In this document: positions 13,801 to 26,718 of the stretch, in pieces
Layout: each line of letters starts with the position of its first letter
How positions within the stretch are numbered: position 1 is the stretch's first letter
Source: Monarcha castaneiventris obscurior
Lineage: Eukaryota; Chordata; Aves; Passeriformes; Monarchidae
Assembly: GCA_026261815.1 (NCBI GenBank)
Contig: JAMPIT010000379.1
Span: forward strand, 18,650,501 to 18,714,500
Length of the DNA stretch: 64,000 nucleotides
Direction: 5' to 3'
Program-made: the position numbers and the translations under genes
The notes under the pieces: model-generated
Seen by the model: the letters and a program-made list of their open reading frames with translations, nothing else
What the model was told of the DNA's origin: nothing
Databases searched by the model: none

Positions 13801-16040
13801 TCCAAATAAATTAACTTAGAGCTGAGACCCATGATCTGGTTTTAACAAATCCCTCAACAATGAATTTTTTTATTACTTGTATAATTTCTTATTGTAAAAC
13901 CAAGCATTCTGTTCTTTGAAGGTGGATTTCATGTTTTATTGCAAATGTAAGTCACACTATCACTACAAATTCTATATTATACATTTTATAATTCAGTATC
14001 ATTTTTATGGGGCCTTTAATAAATACAGTCCCTTCTTTCATTTGGCTTTGGAAAAATTAGAGCAAAATAAATTTTGCCACTTTATATTTGGTTGTGTAGA
14101 AACAGAGTGTCAAAAAAGCTTTTAAAAGCTTTGGGGTTTTTCTGCTTTCCTGGATTCCCTTATCAATTTACAGGCACATTTTTATCTAAATCAATTCCAC
14201 TTATGCAGCTTCCTCAAAAACGCTGAGATGTATTTTCTGTACAGTGTAGTTACTTATTTGCTGGCATCCCTGGGAATGCAACTTCCCACAAAGTCCCTCT
14301 GAGAGAAAACGATCCCTGGAATTAGAGGCATGTGAGTGACAGGAGGCAAGAAATTGGAATCAAAGTAATTCTCTAATTTCTAGCAGTACAGAGGCAGCAC
14401 GGCATATTATTTATGCATATATATGTGTATTCATATGTGTTGCAGAATGTTATACAAATGTTTTGTGCGTGTGTGTCAAACATTTGCATAACAGTATCTT
14501 CAGTAATACATCATAGTTTAAAAGTCATTACTATATTTTGTCATCAGGGATTATCACATTGTCTTTCCAAACTGCAGAAATCAAAACTGGCTGAAGTCCC
14601 AAATATGACATGATAGAAATTTTGTAATGTGTTTTAATATTTGCTTGGTTTTTTTTTTTTTTTCTTTATAATGCACATCTGAGAAGGAGTGCACCAAAAA
14701 GGAAATCCCGCTCCCTCTGCAGCCAAAGACAAAATCCCATCATCTTGTGAAGGGTGCTTTAACTCTCAAGTTAAGGAAATTCTCGGGAAAATTGAAGTGT
14801 TATGGTACCCACAGGATTTTTTGGCCTTACAGGCTGACAACACAGAATTGGAAGTGGCACTTCTGTCTCTTATTATTCCAAAAAGAATTGTCACTAGGGA
14901 ATATTTCAGCATCTAGCAATCAGGGATTTCTGATTCTTCAGCTGTTATGAGAGATATTGCTGTCTTTTCGCAGATGACATTAGGTGGAATAATTTCATTT
15001 TCAGCCCCCCCCCCACCCCCAGATATGCACCCTAATATCTGTATCTTATCTGATGTAATTGACATGACTCTAATGGTTGTTTATAAGACTGACTCTAGAT
15101 CTGACAATATATTCCAATGTTTTGATATTATCACTGCATATTATTATACAGGCATGATGGACAATCACTGACAGATATTTGAGCAATTACAGCATATTTT
15201 ATTGACAATTCTACATCTATACAATGTGAGTATACATTAATTATAGTAGAGACTATATCATGCCAGTGACAATGATACTACTCAGAGCACAACTGAAATA
15301 AAATCTTTATAAGCTAGTGTGCTAAAGTGGAATAGTTATGAGTAAAACTGGAGGTCTGCATTTCTTTGTTCTAAGTTAGTCTGTGGTGATGAAAATAAAA
15401 AGACTGCAATTTTTATCAAGTCTGCTACGAATTTCTCTATAAACCAAGGTGTTTTCTACACTGCCTAGTCATCAACAGGGCTCTTGCAAATGATCTTTGC
15501 TTATAAGCAAATGAATCTCCATCATTACATTGATTGCTTCAGAAGTTATCTCCTGAAAAGAGGGAAGTCTGGGACTGGATGTGGTGCTTCGATAACAAGT
15601 GTGTCCCAAACTACACCCACTCTGCATGGAAAGCAAGGATTTGACTTTTAGCTACCAGGACTTCATTTTTTTTCTCTGTTACAGTAAGCATCTCCACAGT
15701 TTTAGAGCTGATGATTTCTATTCCATATCACTCCTTGATAACAAAGAGCCTGATTCAATGTCCAGTGAATATAATAAAGGTGAGCGGAATCACAGAAAAT
15801 CAGAAAAAGCTTTGAATACATGACAGGATCAGTTCCTAAAGTTTCAGCTAAGAATTTCCTATTATAAGAATTGCAGATAAGCCACCTCATTTCTATTTTC
15901 TTCTCATATGCTCTTTTGCCAAAAATAATAACTAGCTGAATTGAGTTTATGTGCAGAAGGTCTTCACTGAGGAGTGTCCTTGCAGCATTGCAGAGGAGAA
16001 AAATACATAACCTGGAGGGGAAAAAGCACATCCTCATGCA
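13801..16040. other. Unique noncoding DNA with homopolymer tracts
   Basis: AT-rich and gene-free by inspection. It contains a T15 tract (14649-14663) and a C10-A-C5 tract (15005-15020). No recognisable domain is present in any short open frame. Confidence 0.5.
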
Positions 16041-16720
16041 CACAAGTGCACATGGGCTGCCTAGTCATAGTGCCCCTGTAGACGGGTCAGTGATCAGCAG
16101 AAGAGGCCCCTGAAGAGCTGGGGCTGAGGAAGAGTCAGTCAGGGAGAAGGGCAGTGGACTGCAAAGCAGAAGACTCTCAGAATCTCAGCGAGGAGGTCTC
16201 TGAGGCATGGAGCAGGGCCTGGAATCCCTGAGGTAGGCAGGGGGAACAGGCTGAGCTTGCAGACCCACCCACCGTACCAGCATTCTATGACATGAATCCC
16301 CATCGTGGTGATCCCTCCCAGATGTGAGATCCTGCTCTTCGACATTAGAATTTACACGCTGTCTGTAACCCTTGGCCACGAGCCCTGAACCAGGTACCAA
16401 ATCAGGACGGAGGGTGTTTTCCTTTGCCATGCTCAAAACAGTCTTTTCCCAGCTCTCAAGGCTGTGTTTCTCCAATGGCCAATGATCCTTATAGATCTTG
16501 GCCCCTGTGTTCAGCCTGCCCCCATATTTCCAAGGCCTTTGCTGTTGTCCTATATAACAGCAGCAGACACCTGGTACCAAGCTCTGGTTCACGTAGCATG
16601 TTCTTGTAAACAGCTGATAACAAACCTAATAGGCCAGGGTGTTCCAAGTTAGCACAAGGCAAATTCAGCACAAGGCCTGTGGTCTGTTACTGGCAAAGAT
16701 AACGTAGCTTTTACTGGGCT
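16041..16720. other. GC-richer unclassified segment, possibly old retroelement
   Basis: This stretch is visibly richer in G and C than its flanks. On the minus strand it is open for 135 codons (16185-16592), but the translation shows no domain I recognise. A TATATAA sequence lies near 16550. The base composition resembles that of avian LTRs or of a decayed transposon. However, I could not find TG...CA ends, target-site duplications or a polyadenylation signal, so no family is assigned. Confidence 0.25.
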
Positions 16721-16759
16721 ACAGGACAAGAAATGTACGGATTTTGTTTTCTGTTGTTT

Positions 16760-16836
16760 TTGTTTGTTTGTTGGGTTGGGTTGGGTTGGTTTGGTTTGGT
16801 TTGGTTTTGATTTGGTTTATTTTGGTTGTTGTTTTT
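16760..16836. repeat. GGGTT/GGTTT low-complexity tract
   Basis: A T/G-only stretch moves from GTTT units through three TTGGG units (GGG at 16773, 16778 and 16783, then GG at 16788) into several GGTTT units. The repeated G runs could support a G-quadruplex on the plus strand. It is not the vertebrate telomere repeat, because the A of TTAGGG is missing. Confidence 0.85.
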
Positions 16837-17574
16837 TAATTAACAAAGACACAAGACACCAGCTGGAAAATTTACTCATTCTGGAAAAATACGAAACTCC
16901 TGGAAGCTGAATACTCTCTCTTTAACTGATGAGTCTTACAACACTGGAATCCTGTAATTCAAGACGAGAGAGGCAGTTGTGCTTTCTTTCCATGTGGTTT
17001 GTGTCAGTTTTCATACTATTGAGGCACAAAATTATTTGGTCAGCTTGGTTAATTTTTCTCGCCTAACATCAGTGAAATCTGATTACATAAAGATGTGTCA
17101 TTGCATGCCTTTATCAAGCTAATGCCAGGCTAGTGACATGGGAAGATGGAGTGTAAAAGGCCAGCATCCCCCAATGGTGCCATTTTCTTCTACAATGAGC
17201 GTTATCAGAAATAAGGAGGTGCAGTTGTTCAGAAGAGAAGACATAAATCCATTATCATGGCATTCATTCTAAGTAAAAACAGCCTTCTTCTTCTGTTACC
17301 ACTTTTCCCCTCTACCACTTTTCCCACTAGACAGACAGAACAGCTGGTTGAATAAACTTGCTGCTTCCTGGAAATCTGCTGGTCAGTACCATGTACTTAC
17401 CTCTGCAATCTGGATACTGAAACAATAGCAGCCAGAGCCACATCCTGCATACAAACAAGCTGTCCAGAAAACTCCTCTTTTACGACTTCAGATTGGTGCT
17501 GCTCAGAGTTTCAGTCATGGATAAGCAGAAAGTTTCTGCCTCACAGCAGTGAGATTCCACCTGAGTGGGAGACA
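16837..17574. other. Unique noncoding DNA, no gene seen
   Basis: This lies between the T/G tract and the CR1 3' end. No coding or RNA signature was seen. The part around 17050-17230 is repeat-free and mildly enhancer-like, but nothing specific supports a call. Confidence 0.45.
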
Positions 17575-18740
17575 TGATTCATAGAACCATTGAATCATAG
17601 ACCAGCCCAGGTTGGAAGGGACCTTGAGAGATTATCTAGTCCCTTGTACAGTCATGTTTTGAAAACCTCCAGTGATGGAGACTCTTCCACATCCCCGGGG
17701 AATTTATTGCAATGAATGATTTTTCTCACTGTAAAATATTTCTTTTTTATGTTGAGATAAAACACCTCCCTGTGCAACTTGTCTTCATGTGACTTCTTGT
17801 GCAGAGAGAGACACTGTCCTCTTTATCTGTCCTTTAAGTCCATCAGAATATTGTGATGAGGGGTGTCCTGAGCTTTCTCTTCTCCAGGGTGCAAAGACCT
17901 ACTCCTTCAGTCTTTTCTCCTTGATCATCATTGTGGCCCTCCTTTGGGCCCTTTCTTTGTCTGCATCTTTCTGGCATTGTGGGTACCAGCCTGATATGTG
18001 GTAAGAAGAGTGGAATGATCATGTCTGTATCTCTCCCAGTAATGTCCCTGTGGATGCAGCCAAGGGTCCGATTCGCCTTTATTAATGCAGTTGTTGCACC
18101 ACTGACTTATGTTCAGCTTTTTGTTGTCCATCAGGACTCCCAGGTCACTTTCAGTAGGGTTGTTCCCCAACCACACAACCTGTACTTGGCTTTTTGGGTA
18201 TTTCATCCCAGGTGCAAGACTTGGCACCTGTCTTTGTTAAACTTCATGCTGGTTTTGCATTTGATTTCTTCTAGCCTGTCCAGGTCTGTAAGGGGGTTCT
18301 CCCTTGTGATATGTTCACCTTATCAGCCAGTTTGGTGTCATCAGCAAACCTGATGAGATTTAGATGCTATCATCCAGGTTATCTATGAAGATGTTGAACT
18401 CCTTGGGGCCCAGTATCAATCCCTGGAGTACTCCACTTGTGGCAGTCTGTCAACCTGAGTGAAAACCATTGAATACTACTCGCTGAGTGCAACCTGTTTG
18501 ATAATTTTCTACCTGTCCTTTAGACCACTCATCCAACCTGTACTTTGCCAGTTTGTCCAGGAAAAAGCTGTGGGAAACAGTTTTGAAGACTTTGCTGAAG
18601 TCTAGGTAAAAAACATCTACTGTTCTCTCCATCTCTATAAAAGACGTTATTTTGTTGTAGAAAATAATTGGGTTACTTTGGATTATTTGCTCTTGATAAA
18701 TCTGAATTGATTATACTTTAGCTAATAACTCTAAGGTAAT
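17575..18740 (-). mobile_element. CR1 LINE retrotransposon, 5'-truncated
   Basis: Read on the minus strand, this is the 3' part of a CR1 non-LTR retrotransposon. Its left end (17575-17650) is the reverse complement of the CR1 3' terminus, with ATAGAACCATTGAATCATAG and GGTTGGAAGGGACCTTGAGA. The part at 17875-17945 matches the well-known CR1 3' coding stretch (on the plus strand, TCTTCTCCAGGG... and GTGGCCCTCCTTTGGGCC). Reverse transcriptase coding sequence follows up to about 18740, and then similarity fades. 5' truncation is usual for CR1, which normally makes no target-site duplication. Stops and at least one frameshift show it is inactive. CR1 is the dominant avian LINE. Confidence 0.95.
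17930..18735 (-). pseudogene. Decayed CR1 ORF2 reverse transcriptase
   Basis: In life this ORF encodes an endonuclease/reverse transcriptase that copies the element's RNA at the target site. Recognisable blocks in 5'-3' order on the minus strand are: NQFRFIKSK near 18730; VDVFYLDFSKVF (about 18585-18625), matching the palm motif before the catalytic core; TSGVLQGLILGP (about 18410-18440); FADDTKL with the catalytic Asp pair intact (FADD at 18337-18348); DLDRLEEIKCKTSMKFNK and CQVLHLG (about 18220-18290); and ESDLGVLMDNKKLN (about 18110-18150). A stop directly after CQVLHLG, another after FIKSK and frame changes disrupt the frame. The 5' endonuclease region is absent. The catalytic residues survive only as a relic. 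Confidence 0.93.
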
Positions 18741-19975
18741 CCTTTGCACCAATATGCACAAAAACCTCAGGTAACAACCACCACTACCTTCCATGACAGT
18801 TCAAACTTAACATAGAATAGGCTTTTTGCATGTCATTTTTGACTTCCTAGTTCTCTAATAAAATGCTAAGAGTATCAGGCTTTTTTTTAATTTAAAGCTA
18901 TTGATTACAAGAGAATAACTTCGTATTGGCAAGCATACTTTTCCCTTGTTACATGTTTTTCATTTGGAGAGGTGGACTTTGACTGCCTGTAATGCAAGAC
19001 CCTTAGCATTGTACTGTCCAATAACAATTGTAAAAAGCTTCCAGTAAAGAAACCAAAACCTAATTATCCATTCCATGAATCAACAGCAAAAATAACACAG
19101 AATCTTTTAATCAACAGATATCCAGACAGAAAAGGTTTCCTAGACAACCTTACAATGATTTTGGTAGTTATATTGGCAACATTCCTAAAGATCATCTTGG
19201 AATAATCAAATGTCGGCAAGACAGCAAGAACAACACCTAACATAATTTCCCTAAATCCCTCCTCAGCTATAGGTCTTGTGCAGATGATTTCCAGACAAGC
19301 ACATATAATTGGACCCACCCTAGGTTACATAGTGGTCAAAGAGAACACTAAATATGAATATGAATAAATAATAATACATATATTAAGGTTAAGCTATTGT
19401 ATCTTTCAGTCAACAAAAAAACAAATCCACAAACAAGAAAATGGGTTGCTAATAAAGACTTCTGCTAAGTGGCCACTAAATTGAAAAGCATACTCTGTGT
19501 AAAGAATTCTTGGGGATGGAAGGAATATTATGCAAAAAATGTTTAACTTAATGTAACTGTATATACATATATGTAATGTCTAACAGACACTTTTTCTGCA
19601 GGCCAAAAAAGATTTCTTCTGCCCTGCATTGATGAAATGTGAGAAATAAATCTGGAGCAAAGGTGTCTTGTAGCTGAATGTTTTTTTCCAGATAGCTATG
19701 TGAATTCTTATGCTATGGTTACTGTAGTTAAAAGCCTTCCTCTTATATGCAATTTTCTTGAAGGTGAATAAAATTAAGAATTTGGTGGAGCTTTATTTTT
19801 AGTTAAGTAGAAATATCTATAATTTTTCTTTAAAAAAATTGCCTCATGTTCCTTTTAGGAAGAATAAAACATTGCTATATTGATAAAAGTGAGCTTCTGA
19901 AAAACAAAACAGATGCAGTTACTGTAATAATCAAGAAATTATGTAGCATACATAATGAATAAATAAATGCCAGTA

Positions 19976-20065
19976 TTGAGTATGCTTTCCACCCCTTTGT
20001 TCAATACAGCCTATTGTATATTTTTCTTCCTCCTTTTTCCCAAATTATGTTGTAGCTGAATCTGG
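19976..20065 (+). repeat. 90-bp direct repeat, copy A
   Basis: The segment beginning ttgagtatgctttccacccc is 90 bp long and reappears in the same orientation 3054 bp downstream with only three single-base differences and no indel. Similarity continues weakly beyond the right end after a six-base gap. Nothing in it is recognised as a known transposon. Confidence 0.9.
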
Positions 20066-21119
20066 CAGAGGAATAACAATGCTGGTAGTAGTTGCACACA
20101 TCTTTGGTTGGCTTTTTCCCTCTTGCCTTGTGGTGCATCTTCGAGTTTTGTCAATATCAAATAGGTCAAGGTAGCCAGTGGTGCAGTGGTTTCTGGTCAC
20201 CTAGTTTATAGATTTTGTTCTTAAATGAGTGCATCTCATTTTAGAGCCCTAATCATTGCAAGACAGATCTGTAAACGAGGCATAGGTCAACTCTTGATTT
20301 GTATGGAGTTTATGGCTACTACACAGAGCTGATGATGATACTACGTACACAGCTGTAATGACTTTGGGTTTGGACATTCCTCTCCACATCCCCAGTATCT
20401 CTAACCTCCTGACAAATGATTTCCATTTCAGTCGTGCATTGCCCACCTCTTTCATAGGTCAGAAATTTAAACACAGCTCTCACATAAATTAGCAAACTAC
20501 TGTATCTCCCAAGTTGTCCATATTTACTTTCAAGCAAGGGCATTTGATAGAAAAGAGTATAAAGCTGATATGATGCCCAGAAGTACTCTGTCCTATGTTT
20601 GGCACTTATGTGGAATTAAAACAAGCAGCTGGAGAACATCTCAAGCATTCCCAGCTGCACAGCTGTAAATGAAAGGCAATATTTATGCATGTGAATTATT
20701 TTGGTAAGTTTTAGCTGTCTTTTAATGAAGACCTACTGAAATCACCCGCTAAAGAAATGTGATCAGTGTTTTAAAGGTATTTTTCTCTGGGACACCCCCA
20801 TGTCTAGCATCTCTGTTAACCAGTGGCAAACGATATAGTGAAGGGTTCCTTCATTTTTCTTATTCTTTCACAGTGCATCAACATCTATCAGCAACGTGAA
20901 CAGAATGAAACAGAGTAGCTGTATCTCCACGACTTACCCATAGTGTTCTGTTTTAAATGCTTAGGAAGTTTTCTCAAAGGAATTTCATCCTCGTCTTTGG
21001 TTTCCTGGCATTTTGCCCATTGTACTGCAGAAAATTAAAATCAAAGCTAAAAGCTGGCATTGTGACTAAAAGTTTTAGATTAAGTGAAAGATGCTGTTAA
21101 GCTGTTTATATCACACAAA

Positions 21120-21330
21120 TGGTGGTTTACTTCTTTGTAGAGGGCCATAGAGAATAAACCAGAATTCCCCTTTTATTGACGTCAGTGAAAGCAATTCACA
21201 TCAGGGCTGGTTAAGATAGGAAATGTCCCTGTCATAAAATTATAGTGACAAGAATGAACATAAAATCCTGTTTTCCAAGAACAGCTACATTGGAGTTAAA
21301 TTATGAAATCATAAATACTTTCGTTTTTAT
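21120..21330. promoter_or_regulatory. Possible regulatory segment with consensus CRE
   Basis: It contains a full palindromic cAMP response element, TGACGTCA (21177-21184), the site bound by CREB/ATF factors. The site sits within the sequence TTTTATTGACGTCAGTGAAA. CpG-containing motifs are uncommon in this AT-rich, CpG-poor DNA, so a perfect match stands out. The surrounding 200 bp lack repeats. A single 8-bp match can still arise by chance. Confidence 0.25.
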
Positions 21331-23029
21331 GTTATTTATGCTCTTTATGAACAGCAACTAAAATGATGTGGGTAAGAGTAATTCAATGAAGGAAAAAATT
21401 GTTCTACTTTCTTATGACATCTGTAAAACTCATCAGCTGTTAAAGCTTTCTATTCACTGCAGAACCGTCTACTGTCTCTAGCCATACAAATATGAAGCAA
21501 TTAGGAAGAAACAAAATCAATAGAACTTTTTAAAATACTGCTCTATACTTTGTATTTGCTAATCATCAAAGCATTTGAAAGAACTTTTTTATTTAAAAAA
21601 ATGAGCACATTTTCAATCACTGAATTACAAATATTTTGTAAGGCATTTCTTTTGATTCACCTCTTTCATAATCCAATAGGCATCTCACAAAAAGGAGGTA
21701 TGCTATATTTTTATTTTCTCCACTAATTTCCTGTTTACATTTTGGTTTTCAAATGTCAGTGCTTCTTGAAAACTCTAATCGGAACAAAAGATTTACAAGA
21801 CTGGAATTCCAGCTAGGGAAAAATGGAAATGAACAAAACAAAGTTCCATGAAAATCTGTATCTAAAGAATGATACTGAAGATATACTGAATATTTTTAAT
21901 GTCTCTGTCTCATTGCACAGGAAAAGGGGAACATTTGGGGATACTGAAAGGCAGCAAATTCAAAATTGATACAGGAAAATAATTTCCTAAACTATGTATA
22001 CAAGACAATTTTGAGCCCAAATTTAAAGTGAGACTTGATTTTATACAGATGATAAAACTATCCATAGTTAAAATAGTGCATATGTTGGTTTTTCTTTTTT
22101 TAATTGATCATAATGATTTGAAAAAAGCTCTGTATTTTAGACATTGTACCTAAGAAAAGTTCCTTTCACTTTCCTCAGAGGCATCTTTCTGCTGTTAGGC
22201 AGAAAGTTACAGTGGTTGAACTATAAGTCTTACCCAAAACACTCTTACAAGTGTTTCCGCAGAAGAGGAAATCCATTTCCCTACAACTGCAATTACCTTA
22301 GTTGTTGCTACAAATTAGAAACTTCATGCAAGACATCATATGGCTTCTTAGTGTCAACATGCAGGAAGACACAAACATTTTAATTCATTACTGCTCTGAA
22401 GTGCTGAATATGAATCACTCCTACATATATACTTTGCATTATGGAACACTATCCCACATCCTGCTCTCGCTTATTGACAAGGAAGACTCACAATTGTCAC
22501 ACTAATGGGACAAATTTTCATCATTCATTCTAAGAGACCGAGTGGAAAGGGAGTTTGGTGAACAACTTCATGTAGCCCAATCTGTTGAAGGATATCAAGA
22601 TAAAAACTTTGCTGACCAAGCCAAGCCAAGAACATCTGTCGACTGTGTAATAGTTTCTTAAGATAATTTTTCTAGATAGGAGATGGAAGTCAAATCAGAC
22701 ATTTTGGTGGTTCAGAAGAGGCAAATCTATCTCTAAGCAATGGCGCACTGACTTCTCTGGTCACAGAAGACAGCACTGGGTCTTAAGTTCTACAGATTCA
22801 TCTCATAAACTTTTCTACCTACTTGTTTTATTTTTAATTTTTTTTTTTTATTTTACAAAATTCAGGATTTGGCATAACACTATTTTATTTTTCTTTTTTT
22901 TTTTAGATCTCATAATAAATTTTGAACATAGGCGAATAAAACCCAGGAAAATAACTCCCCTTGTGAAATGTTAGCCATTCAGACTGTCCACAGAATGAAT
23001 TGCCTTGCATACTTTTTAGCAGAAAAGCG

Positions 23030-23119
23030 TTGAGTATGCTTTCTACCCCTTTGTCCAATACAGCCTATTGTATATTTTTCTTCCTCCTTTTTCCCAAATT
23101 ATGTTGTGGCTGAATCTGG
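23030..23119 (+). repeat. 90-bp direct repeat, copy B
   Basis: The second copy differs from copy A (19976-20065) at three positions: C/T, T/C and A/G, all transitions. Flanks do not match upstream. About 97% identity with equal length points to a relatively recent local duplication or to two insertions of an unrecognised short element. Confidence 0.9.
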
Positions 23120-26100
23120 ATAACAGTAATGCTAACACAACCCTTCAGTTACATCTCTAAAGCTGAATAATTACTTGGTGCATTCCACTTTGAAAAGGGC
23201 TTGCTACTTTTGTGTCAAGGGAAGTCTGGAGGCAACAATCAATCAGCCAAAACACGTAACATTATTGATGGTGCTGAAAATATCGCTATTTCTAGAAGAA
23301 AAATATTAAAAAGCACACATCTATTAAGTATTTTGTTCTTTTTCCTTAAGAATTAATTTTAAAAAATGAGGTTTAGAGTTTTCCTTGTTTACTGCTCTTG
23401 TATATGCTGTTTGTTGTTTAGGCACCAGACAGAACTAATAACAATGCCCAAGTCGAGTACTTTGAGATGTGAAAGTCTAGTAAAGGCAGAAGTCAGGTGG
23501 AGACCTTGGCTTCTGCAATATCCCACAGGAAGCATACCAGAGTGCAACTATAACTAGTAGATATCTACCTCAACATAAGGGCAAAATCAACGGATTTGGA
23601 AAAAAAGAAGGGTTGTCCCTTCAAGCACAGAAAACACAGACATATTGAGCAATTAAAAGCTGAAAAAATTAGGTGTCTTGGCAGACATAACTTTAAGAAA
23701 TGAATTTCCATTTGGGGTTACACAACAAGATAGTATGCTTTTATGGAAACATACTAGTTAACATAAGAGCTGCCACATGACCTGGGATTTGTGTGGCAAA
23801 GGGATACTTCTAAAATAACTCAAATTAGCAATACTCCCAAGAATATTTCGTATATAAACTGACTCATATTCTCATTATGCTTTAAAATGTATTTTGCAAT
23901 AGTTATTCCCTGATTTCCTTTGACTTTAAATTAATCCTTGTGAAAAAGATGAAGAAGGTTAAAAGGCCTGGCTTTGGGATCAGGGCCAAAGGACACTGAT
24001 GAACACATTAGATGATGAGAAACAGAACAAAATGCTACAGAAACAATTGGAAATAAGATAAAGCCTAAGGAGGCTAGTGAGAAGATAGTCCTTTGAGCTG
24101 GAGGAAAGAAAGATATGTGGATGCTTTGGAACAGGCCCCAGTTCATAACAATGTTGATGACTGCAAGGAAATGATTTGATGACATCTTTTTCTTTTCATG
24201 TATGTGTAATTTTTAGTGAGATTACACTTGGCTGAAGAAACTGAAGAGTTCTAAGACACTTCATCACAGCAGATTCCTGGCTACATTTAGATTTCTTAGG
24301 AACCAGCACAGTTCCATTGCCTTCCATGTCTTAAATTTTGCCAGATTCCATGAAAGAAGAAGAAATTAAAGTCTGATGGAAAATTCTTTAGTAGGGCAAT
24401 AAATTCTGTGCCTCTAAATTAAATTTAAAAAGAAAACAACTAATTAAATGCCCCAAAGATTTCCTTACGTGTCAAAACATACCCCATGTTATTGGCATTG
24501 CTTAGGATAATTGAACTAAATTTGAGAGGTGAGAGAGATTTTTTGGTACATTACTTGTTTGCTTAAAAATTCATCTTCAGAAGAGCCAAAACTCTTCATG
24601 AATTCTACATAGATTGAAAGACCTATTTTAGATGCGACAACACTGACAAAATATTTCAGAAATGATTAAACAGTTGCTTACAACATGTTCAGAACACTGA
24701 ATTTTCTGAGACGCTTGTTTCTGAACAGGTTTAATGACTAAGGAAAGATTTGGCTTCAAACTTATTTATTCTCATCTTTGCTTTTTCTCCTCTTCTTTTA
24801 TGACTTCAGCACTCTAGTGACCTAAACCATAACCAGATTTAAATGTCTCATCTGCCTCTGGGGACCTAAAAATGCAATATTTGCTGCTTTCTCACAATAA
24901 TGTTTTCTCCAATAGGGTAGGTGTGTTTTCAAGGATGGTTATTCTTCATATTACTTGTTGATATCAGTCCACCTTGAAAGACTTACCTGACTGCTGACTG
25001 ACCCCTTCCATAAGTGCATGTAATCCAGGAAAGGTGTTCAAATTCACAGTTGAAATTTAAATTGAAGACTTGACACATTGGGCATATATACTTCTGTGTT
25101 TTTAGCCATTTGTTTCCCTGTCATTTTTAAATACTGCCCCGAAGTAGGACAATAATTTTATGGTTTATCCATCTGTTAGGGAAAATATATTTCAGATTCT
25201 CTCATTCCAGTTTGTTTCTCAAGTGAAAAAACTCAAGTCTTACCAAGAGTTTCACAAAAGTTATGAAATGGTGACAAGATAAAGGCAATATATCCTTTAT
25301 GGATTTCTTTCCAACAGGTTGAGCATTGTGCCAGAAATAGAATTCCCCAAAACCTTGAGTCAACAGAATAAGAAATAACCACTACGTAGGACTGAAAAGT
25401 AGAGAGCAGAATTGCACAAGATGAGGAGAAGAAAACTGATTATATGTGATGTCAAAGTACATATATTTATGTGTCACAGTTCTCTATATTACCCCATATC
25501 TATTTCTTTAAGCACAAAACCCATTTCTCACTCCCCGACTTTTGCAGCTTGTGGCCTCAGCTTCCATTGTTTTATATATATTTGTATTTATGTCATATTG
25601 TGCTGGACTGTGGAATTTTTTGTGTGTTTTCTTAGAGTTTTAGCATTTCAGCACATGAGCTTCACTGATTATAGTTTTGAATACTAACAAATTTTTTTTA
25701 TTTATATCTTCTCTGACTAATAATGACTTTCTGCTGTGACTGAAGTACATTTTGCTACAGCAGCATGGAATTTCATTTACTCCTGAGAATCCTGTTGACT
25801 CATTAACAGGGATAGATCCTTAGGTCTCATTAATGTAGTTCTTACTATAATTTGCAGACGATTAGATAAGTGTCTTTTTACTTCTCCATCTTCCTTTACA
25901 GCACATGTAGTCTCACAGTGCCCAGAATGATTATAACAGATAGATATTTTAAATCATTTTTCCTTTCTTTCAGCTCAGACTTTTTATGTGCATCTATTCT
26001 CCCTCTCATTTATTTTTTTTTCCTTTTTAATTGTACATAGCTGGTTTTAAAGTGGGTAATCATTTCTCACTGTGGTGCCTCTAACTACTTTGGAAGGCTT

Positions 26101-26704
26101 TCTCTAATTCCTTTAATACTCAGAGAATCACAAACACGGCAGGATCCACTAAGGTTTTAACAGTACAGTGAGTCTACTTACAGAAATAGCTCAGAAACAA
26201 TGCATTTTCTGTGCACCAAATAAAAATATGCATACCCCTCCTCTATCCCTGATTTTGAGAGCTGTTTCTGATTACTGATTGAAAATTCCCTCTGTTCTTC
26301 ATTAAAGACTGAGATTCTTTTAAAATGCTTATTTACGGTGGCAGTCCTAAGGGGCAGGCTATGCATTTAACTGCCTACAGCTTCAAATCTCTTTCAACAT
26401 GAGGCCAAGTCTGTGTTAGGTAACTTGTTGGGTGAGTGGTGCCACATTCCTGCTCTGTCTATGGGATAAAGTAGCTGTGGCACAACATGGCTCATTTGTT
26501 CCTAGACTATCATTAGCATTAATGAGCTTTGCATGTATGCTTCAATGAAAGGAGAGACAAACCTTAACTTCTTAGGCTTAATGTTTTCAGGGGTCCTCTC
26601 TGTGGCTTAAGTTTGTTCTTTTTGAGCCAAATCTTGCATGCCTATGAAAAGCTTGAGTAAACAGGCCATGTGCAGGGGCTTTGTGATGGACTGATAAATG
26701 GAAT

Positions 26705-26718
26705 ACACACACACACAC
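26705..26718. repeat. (AC)7 microsatellite
   Basis: Seven AC dinucleotides. Short, and probably of little consequence. Confidence 0.8.

Noticed and set aside
16760..16836. Interstitial telomeric repeat
   Set aside because: Units are TTGGG and TTTGG, not TTAGGG, so it is a simple T/G tract.
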